From Nocardioides guangzhouensis (GTDB lineage: Bacteria; Actinomycetota; Actinomycetes; Propionibacteriales; Nocardioidaceae): a DNA stretch of 64,000 bases. The stretch is from positions 26,057 to 90,056 of the forward strand of contig NZ_SDKM01000023.1 in assembly GCF_004519545.1 (NCBI RefSeq), written 5' to 3'. Shown here piece after piece: positions 59,571-64,000 of this stretch. Below the pieces are notes generated by a model that did not search any database, was not told the origin of the DNA, and saw nothing but the letters and a program-made list of their open reading frames with translations. Within the stretch, counting starts at the first letter, position 1. Every line of letters begins with the position of its first letter. Position numbers and translations under genes: made by a program.

Positions 59571-60745
59571 GCCGGGCTCCGGGTGCCGCGGACCGCGCAT
59601 CCTACCGCGACGGCAACGAACGACAGCACGGCCACGATGTTGAGGACGCCGCCGGTGACCCAGGCGCCGTGGCTGCCGAGGGCGTCGCCCACCCACAGCC
59701 GCAACGCCAAGGAGCCGTGCAGGAGCACGGCCGGGGCGATGAGGGCCGGGTGGTAGGGCAGAGGCCGGCGCAGCACCGCCGGCAGGATCACCGGAGCGTG
59801 GGCCATGATCATCGACAGCGCGAACCCGAGGAACACCGCGTGCAGCACCGCGTCGTAGCGCACGCCCTCGGTCGCCGGACCGCCGAGCATCCAGATGCCA
59901 CCGGCGACGCCGAGCCAGCAGTACCCAGCCAGCATGCAGCCGGCCATGTAGCGGGGGAGCCCTCCCTTGTGGCCCGAGTTGTGGCTCGGGGCGTGGATGG
60001 TGCGCCGGGCGACATCGTGGGCGGCGAGCCATCCGGTCAGGACGAGCATTGCCGCTCCGAGCAGAGCCGTGCCCGGCCGCGGCCACAGCAATGCGGCCAC
60101 GATCCCGGCCAGCAGCCCGGAAGCGAGGAGCACCAGCGTGGTGCCAGCCGAAGGGCCCATCGCGATCCGGGCGAGCTCGAGCCGCTCACCGGCGATGGTC
60201 AGCACGACGAACCCGACCAGCCACGGCGCCAGGACCGGCACGTCGGTCCCACCAAGCCACAGCACGGCGGCACCGAGGGCGAGCACCGCTCCCAGGGCCT
60301 GGACCAGGACCGCGTCGTCGCGCTGTCGACGCCACAGCGGCAGGTACAGGCCGACCAGCGCGGCGGCACCGGCCGCGAGCAGACCTCGGCCGACCACGAG
60401 CGGTGCCGGCGAGAGCAGCACCAAGGCGCTCAGGCCGAGCAGCGCCGGGGCGACGAAGCCGGGGCGGCGACGCAAGGCAACGGCTCGTTCGAGCGCGATC
60501 AGGGTGCCCACGAATCCCAGGACCATGAGCATGCCGTGCACCTCGGGCAGCCGGTCAACGCGCACCGGGGCAGGTAGGTCAAGGAGGATCAGGGCGGCGT
60601 CCAGACCGGCCAGCAGGGCGATCCCGGCGGGAGCCAGCAACGCGACCCGGGGCACCAGCGACGCCTGAACGCGGGGAGCGTGGCCGGCGCTGAGGTCGCT
60701 ACCAGGGCCCTTGGGGCTGGGCTGGCGGGTGGTGGTGGTACTCAT
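59567..60745 (-). CDS. NnrS-like membrane protein
   Basis: 392 residues, about twelve helices. NnrS-type features: EVHGMLMVLGFVGTLIALER near the start, LRLWVGD late, and HAVFLGFALSMIMAHAPVIL with the conserved His pair. NnrS relieves nitrosative stress in denitrifiers and binds heme and copper. It starts within the stop of the regulator gene (ATGA) and overlaps the NirK-like gene, so the three are one operon. Confidence 0.75.
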   Translation of the reverse strand: MSTTTTRQPSPKGPGSDLSAGHAPRVQASLVPRVALLAPAGIALLAGLDAALILLDLPAPVRVDRLPEVHGMLMVLGFVGTLIALERAVALRRRPGFVAPALLGLSALVLLSPAPLVVGRGLLAAGAAALVGLYLPLWRRQRDDAVLVQALGAVLALGAAVLWLGGTDVPVLAPWLVGFVVLTIAGERLELARIAMGPSAGTTLVLLASGLLAGIVAALLWPRPGTALLGAAMLVLTGWLAAHDVARRTIHAPSHNSGHKGGLPRYMAGCMLAGYCWLGVAGGIWMLGGPATEGVRYDAVLHAVFLGFALSMIMAHAPVILPAVLRRPLPYHPALIAPAVLLHGSLALRLWVGDALGSHGAWVTGGVLNIVAVLSFVAVAVGCAVRGTRSPA

Positions 60746-61458
60746 CGGGTGCGCCGCATCAGGTGCAGGCGGCAGGCGCCGGGCTCCGCGAACGGCAGCA
60801 GCTCGGTGCCGTCGGGGTCCGCGCCGTACTCCTCGAGTGCGCCTTGGGCGAGCCCGAGGTGCACGCCGCAGACGACATCGGGGTACTGGTGGGCCGCCTC
60901 CAGCAACGGGCAACGGGTCAGCCGAACAACCGAGCTGCGGGCGTCGGCCTGGGGAGCGAACCCGACCTCGTCGAGCAGGGAGACCACCTCCCGCCTGGCC
61001 GCGACCGCACTCGGTGCCGGCCCGGCGCCGCGCTCGCGTGCGAGCTCATGCCCCCACTCCCGTCCGGCGGCGACCGCGTCCTCGCTCGGTGATGCGCTGG
61101 TCCGGTGAATCGCCGCTGCCAGCGCCGCGGCGAGCCCGGCGTACTCAGGCGCGGCGGCCGCGTCGCTGCCGGCGGCCTCATAGAGCCAGGCGGGCCGTCC
61201 GCGCCCAGCCGGCGCCGCGGGGTGGCGGTGCGCGAGGCCCTGGCGCACCAACGCGTCGAGGTGTTCGCGGACCGTGTTGGCATGCAGGCCGGAGATAGCC
61301 ACCAGCGCCGCGAGGGTCGTCGGCTCGGCCTGCGCCCGGAGGGTCTCCAGCAACGCCGCCCGCGACCTGGACAGTGGCGCGCGAGCCCGGCCAGCGCTCG
61401 GACGGGGACCGTAACCCGACGTCATCCGCGAGGGAATTGAGGGCCCATTATTTTCCAC
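60742..61458 (-). CDS. Winged-helix regulator with Cys-containing sensor domain
   Basis: 238 residues from GTG 61458 (ATG 61425 possible). A winged helix at about 35-90 (SRSRAALLETLRAQ, then ISGLHANTVREHLDALVRQG) is followed by a domain resembling SufR-like Fe-S regulators: LTRCPLLEAAHQYPDVVCGVH and a later GACRLH. The three cysteines could hold an Fe-S cluster that senses NO or oxygen, fitting control of the nirK-nnrS operon it heads. The AT-rich leader 61445-61485 is the promoter region shared with the hemerythrin gene. Confidence 0.8.
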   Translation of the reverse strand: MENNGPSIPSRMTSGYGPRPSAGRARAPLSRSRAALLETLRAQAEPTTLAALVAISGLHANTVREHLDALVRQGLAHRHPAAPAGRGRPAWLYEAAGSDAAAAPEYAGLAAALAAAIHRTSASPSEDAVAAGREWGHELARERGAGPAPSAVAARREVVSLLDEVGFAPQADARSSVVRLTRCPLLEAAHQYPDVVCGVHLGLAQGALEEYGADPDGTELLPFAEPGACRLHLMRRTR

Positions 61459-61520
61459 GGAGCAGAGTGTAATAAAATCAGGGTCGACGTGCCAAAGCAG
61501 CCACTCAAGGAGACCGCAGA

Positions 61521-62324
61521 ATGTCCGAACTCGTCATCGCCTCGAACGAGGCAGACGCCCACGCCGCCGAGGCGGTCAAGCAGCACCACGCCGCACTGGC
61601 CGGCGCCCTGAACCTGCACACCGAGGCACTGTTCACGACCGCCTCCGGACGCGACCCTGCCGCAGCCGAGCAGGCTCGCCGCGACCTGGTGGGCTGGTGC
61701 GAGCGCGAACTGATACCGCACGCGCTGGCCGAGGAGCAGGCGCTGTACCCGGCCGCGCAGGCAACCATCGAAGGACGCCTTCTTATCGAAGCGATGCTCG
61801 GCGAGCACGACGTCATCACTGGACTGCTGCGCGAAGTGGCGGACTCGGCGGACCTGCTGCGAGCCGCCGGGTCGGCCGCGGCGCTGCGTGCGGTCTTCGA
61901 CTCCCACCTGACCAAGGAGAACGACCTGGTGGTGCCGCTGCTGGCCGCGACCCCCGGCGTCTCGCTGCATGACCTGCTCGGTGGCATGCACCAGCTGCTC
62001 GGCCACCGAGACCTGACCGAGGCCGAAGAGAGGGCCGAGGCCGGCACCGGGTGCGGTGGCCACGCCTGCTCGTGCGGTGAGGTCGACGGTCCTGGGTATC
62101 CCGAACTGGACGTGCGCGCGGTCCCACACGCGATCCGGCACGCGACGATCTTCGGCGCGTTGGAGTCCGTCCAGCCGGGCGCCGGCCTGGAGCTCGTCGC
62201 GCCCCATGACCCGCTGCCGCTGCTCGACCAGATCAACCAGCGCTGGCCAGGAGCCTTCGCGGTGGCCTACCGCGAGCGCGGCCCCGAGGCATGGCGACTC
62301 ACCCTGGAGCGCACCGATGCGTGA
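61521..62324 (+). CDS. Hemerythrin-like / DUF2249 protein
   Basis: 267 residues. N-terminal hemerythrin HHE part (VKQHHAALAGALN, then LIPHALAEEQALYPAA, LGEHDVITGLL, FDSHLTKEND). A middle Cys/His cluster reads TGCGGHACSCGEVDG. The C-terminal DUF2249 domain starts LDVRAVPHAIRHATIF. Related proteins repair NO-damaged Fe-S clusters or scavenge NO. AAGGAG precedes the ATG. Divergent from the regulator gene. Confidence 0.85.
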   Translation: MSELVIASNEADAHAAEAVKQHHAALAGALNLHTEALFTTASGRDPAAAEQARRDLVGWCERELIPHALAEEQALYPAAQATIEGRLLIEAMLGEHDVITGLLREVADSADLLRAAGSAAALRAVFDSHLTKENDLVVPLLAATPGVSLHDLLGGMHQLLGHRDLTEAEERAEAGTGCGGHACSCGEVDGPGYPELDVRAVPHAIRHATIFGALESVQPGAGLELVAPHDPLPLLDQINQRWPGAFAVAYRERGPEAWRLTLERTDA

Positions 62325-62397
62325 GACTCAAACCATTGGCAACACGAGCAACATCCGTAAGAGTGGAAACCACGACGAGCTCGGGAGGACGACGATC

Positions 62398-63669
62398 ATG
62401 ACGGCACCGATGGAGGAATCGACGCCCACCGACGGTCGTACCCGCGAGACTGTCGGCTCGCCGTGGCTGATGCTGGCCATGGCGACCCTCGGGTTCGCCG
62501 TCAACTTCTGGGCCTGGGCACTGATCAGCCCGCTCGGCCCCTTGTTCCGCGAGAAGGGCACCCTCGGGACTCTGAGCGAGTCCGACGTCGCACTCATGGT
62601 GGCCGTGCCCGTCATCGTTGGCTCGCTGGGCCGGATCATGGTCGGTGCCCTGACCGATCGGTACGGCGGCCGGGTGATGTTCCCGATCGTCTCGGGCGTC
62701 ACCATCGTCCCGATCCTGTTCATCGCCTTCTTCGCCCTCGACTCCTACGCGCTGCTGCTGGTCGGTGGGTTCTTCCTCGGCATCGCCGGAACCGCGTTTG
62801 CCGTCGGGGTGCCGTTCGTGAACGCCTGGTTCCCCCCGGAGCGCCGTGGTCTCGCGATCGGCATCTTCGGCGCGGGCATGGGCGGGACCGCGATCAGCGC
62901 CCTGACCACCGTGAAGCTCTTCACCAACGTGGGCTCCAGGGCGCCGTTCCTGATCACCGCTGCCGTGCTCGCGGTCTACGCGATCGCCGCCTGGCTCATC
63001 CTGCGCGATGCGCCGGGCCGCACGGTCCCGACCACGCCACTGTTGACCCGGCTCTCGGCCAACGCCCGGCTTCCGATCACCTGGCAGGCATGTGCGCTCT
63101 ACGCGGTGGCGTTCGGCGGATATGTGGCGTTCTCGGTGTACTTGCCGGCCTACCTCAAGACCGACTACGCGCTCACGCCGGCCGACGCCGCGAACCGGAT
63201 GGCCGGCTTCGTGGTGGTCGCGGTGATCATGCGCCCGGTCGGGGGATGGCTCTCTGACCGGATCGGCCCGATCCCGGTCCTGGCCGGCGGGTTCGCCGTC
63301 GTGGCGGTGGGGGCGGGGGTCGCCGCGACCCACCCCCTGCTCGAGCACGTCGGGACCGTCGCGTTCCTGGCCATGGCCGCCGCCCTCGGGTCTGGCAGCG
63401 GCGCCACGTTTGCGCTGATCGCGAAGGTCACCGACCCCTCCCGGGTTGGCGGGGTGACCGGTCTGGTGGGCGCCGCGGGCGGGCTCGGTGGGTTCGTGCC
63501 GCCGCTGATCATGGGCTACGTCTACGGCCGCACCGACTCCTACGCGATCGGCCTCTGGCTGCTGTCGGTGACGGCGGTGCTGACCTTGGTCTTGACCCTG
63601 ACCGTGGTACGACGGACTGAACGCGCGCACGACGCCGCCGCACCGGAAAAGACGCCAGCGTCTCGGTAA
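62398..63669 (+). CDS. narK: Nitrate/nitrite MFS transporter
   Basis: 423 residues, twelve helices. NarK signature FGAGMGGTAISALTTVK (helix 5) and GAAGGLGGFVPPLIMGYVYG (helix 11) are the two nitrate-signature segments; the helix-2 and helix-8 arginines appear in GSLGRIMVGAL and VIMRPVGGWL. ATG 62398 with CGGGAGG. It lies before narG, so it imports nitrate or exports nitrite for the respiratory reductase. Confidence 0.93.
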   Translation: MTAPMEESTPTDGRTRETVGSPWLMLAMATLGFAVNFWAWALISPLGPLFREKGTLGTLSESDVALMVAVPVIVGSLGRIMVGALTDRYGGRVMFPIVSGVTIVPILFIAFFALDSYALLLVGGFFLGIAGTAFAVGVPFVNAWFPPERRGLAIGIFGAGMGGTAISALTTVKLFTNVGSRAPFLITAAVLAVYAIAAWLILRDAPGRTVPTTPLLTRLSANARLPITWQACALYAVAFGGYVAFSVYLPAYLKTDYALTPADAANRMAGFVVVAVIMRPVGGWLSDRIGPIPVLAGGFAVVAVGAGVAATHPLLEHVGTVAFLAMAAALGSGSGATFALIAKVTDPSRVGGVTGLVGAAGGLGGFVPPLIMGYVYGRTDSYAIGLWLLSVTAVLTLVLTLTVVRRTERAHDAAAPEKTPASR

Positions 63670-63711
63670 CGTCCATCGAAGACCCTCCATCCCCGACGTC
63701 AGGATGAACCA

Positions 63712-64000
63712 GTGAGCACAGAGGTCCAGCCCGAAGGACAACAGGACGGGCACCAGGACGGGCACCAGAACGGGCACCGGGTGGTCGGCCTGGACGGAGG
63801 GATCAGCGACGCCCTGGTGCGGACCCGACGCTTCTTCACCAAGGGCACGGTCTCCGACGACCTGCGGACGCTGAGCAAGAAGGGTGGCCGCCAGGCCGAT
63901 GACTTCTACCGGGATCGGTGGAGCCACGACAAGGTGGTGCGCTCCACCCACGGCGTCAACTGCACCGGGTCCTGCTCGTGGAAGGTCTACGTCAAGGACG
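63712..64000 (+). CDS. narG: Respiratory nitrate reductase alpha subunit, N-terminal part
   Basis: 96 codons before the window ends. After a His/Gln-rich leader unusual for NarG (repeated DGHQ), the family sequence begins: [32 protein letters not shown]. His80, Cys84 and Cys88 bind the FS0 cluster (HxxxCxxxC). GTG start with AGGA upstream. NarHJI are expected beyond the window. Confidence 0.93.
   Translation, partial: MSTEVQPEGQQDGHQDGHQNGHRVVGLDGGISDALVRTRRFFTKGTVSDDLRTLSKKGGRQADDFYRDRWSHDKVVRSTHGVNCTGSCSWKVYVKD

Noticed and set aside
57810..59756. 648-codon plus-strand frame rich in Gly, Asp and Arg
   Set aside because: Shadow of the NirK-like gene, whose motifs are unambiguous.
63736..63780. 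Short tandem repeat of GGGCACCAGxACGG
   Set aside because: Encodes the DGHQ repeat in the NarG leader; a coding repeat, not an array.
62299..63951. 550-codon minus-strand frame
   Set aside because: Antisense to narK and the narG start; His/Arg/Asp-rich composition typical of antisense frames.
1..64000. CRISPR array, rRNA genes or intact tRNA genes
   Set aside because: No regularly spaced repeats and no rRNA-like stretches seen; the only tRNA-like sequence is the 3' fragment at 13181.

Overview
The window is high-GC DNA (SD sequences of the GGAGG type, many GTG starts, frequent ATGA/GTGA overlaps) from an actinobacterium. MSMEG-type nitrogen genes, TetR/PucR regulators and an actinobacterial fused NirK-like protein support this. 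Genus cannot be fixed from sequence alone. Much of the window is accessory: short operons separated by decayed genes, three dead transposase genes and a tRNA 3' fragment.

Region 1 (1-12.8 kb) holds a LuxR C-terminal fragment, a Dps gene followed by a small 'SFPASDPPANW' protein, several very small single-helix membrane proteins, a D-amino-acid dehydrogenase-like oxidoreductase, a DksA/TraR-type zinc-finger protein, and an alpha/beta hydrolase. It also holds a truncated aceE pseudogene, a transaldolase-like protein lacking the Schiff-base lysine, and a TetR regulator. One sequence box is shared by the TetR promoter and two of the small membrane-protein genes. Region 2 (12.8-16.9 kb) is a scar zone (EamA pseudogene, tRNA fragment, IS481 and IS256 remnants) around an intact ornithine aminotransferase operon.

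Region 3 (17-35.3 kb) is the most interesting. It is a compact nitrogen/sulfur-looking locus under a PuuR-like XRE-cupin regulator. It combines five families typical of the nitrilase-associated Nit1C cluster (MSMEG_0572 DsrE-like protein, MSMEG_0565 glycosyltransferase, MSMEG_0568 radical SAM protein, MSMEG_0567 GNAT, sll0787 AIR-synthase-like protein), but no nitrilase, with parts of the oxamate-carbamoyltransferase route (FdrA, DUF1116, carbamate kinase). Added to these are a ComA-like protein, a cysteate-lyase/D-cysteine-desulfhydrase-type PLP enzyme, two different fumarase-superfamily lyases, a CoA-disulfide-reductase-like flavoprotein, OsmC and an amidohydrolase. Four promoters in the locus carry the same 11-bp motif, TGYARTATAST.

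Region 4 (35.5-55.7 kb) looks like a stress/dormancy island: AhpD-like proteins, GH15 hydrolase, transaldolase, ferredoxin-reductase-type flavoprotein, FolE, DoxX, DUF488, PucR, VOC, slipin, AceE, GapA and tiny conserved proteins. A 19-bp palindrome, GTTGCCG-N5-CGGCAAC, recurs between its genes. Several members have decayed second copies in region 1. Region 5 (55.8-64 kb) is a nitrate/nitrite module: a TDT transporter, a membrane-fused NirK-like copper protein, an NnrS-like membrane protein, a winged-helix regulator, a hemerythrin-DUF2249 protein, NarK and the start of NarG, which runs off the window.
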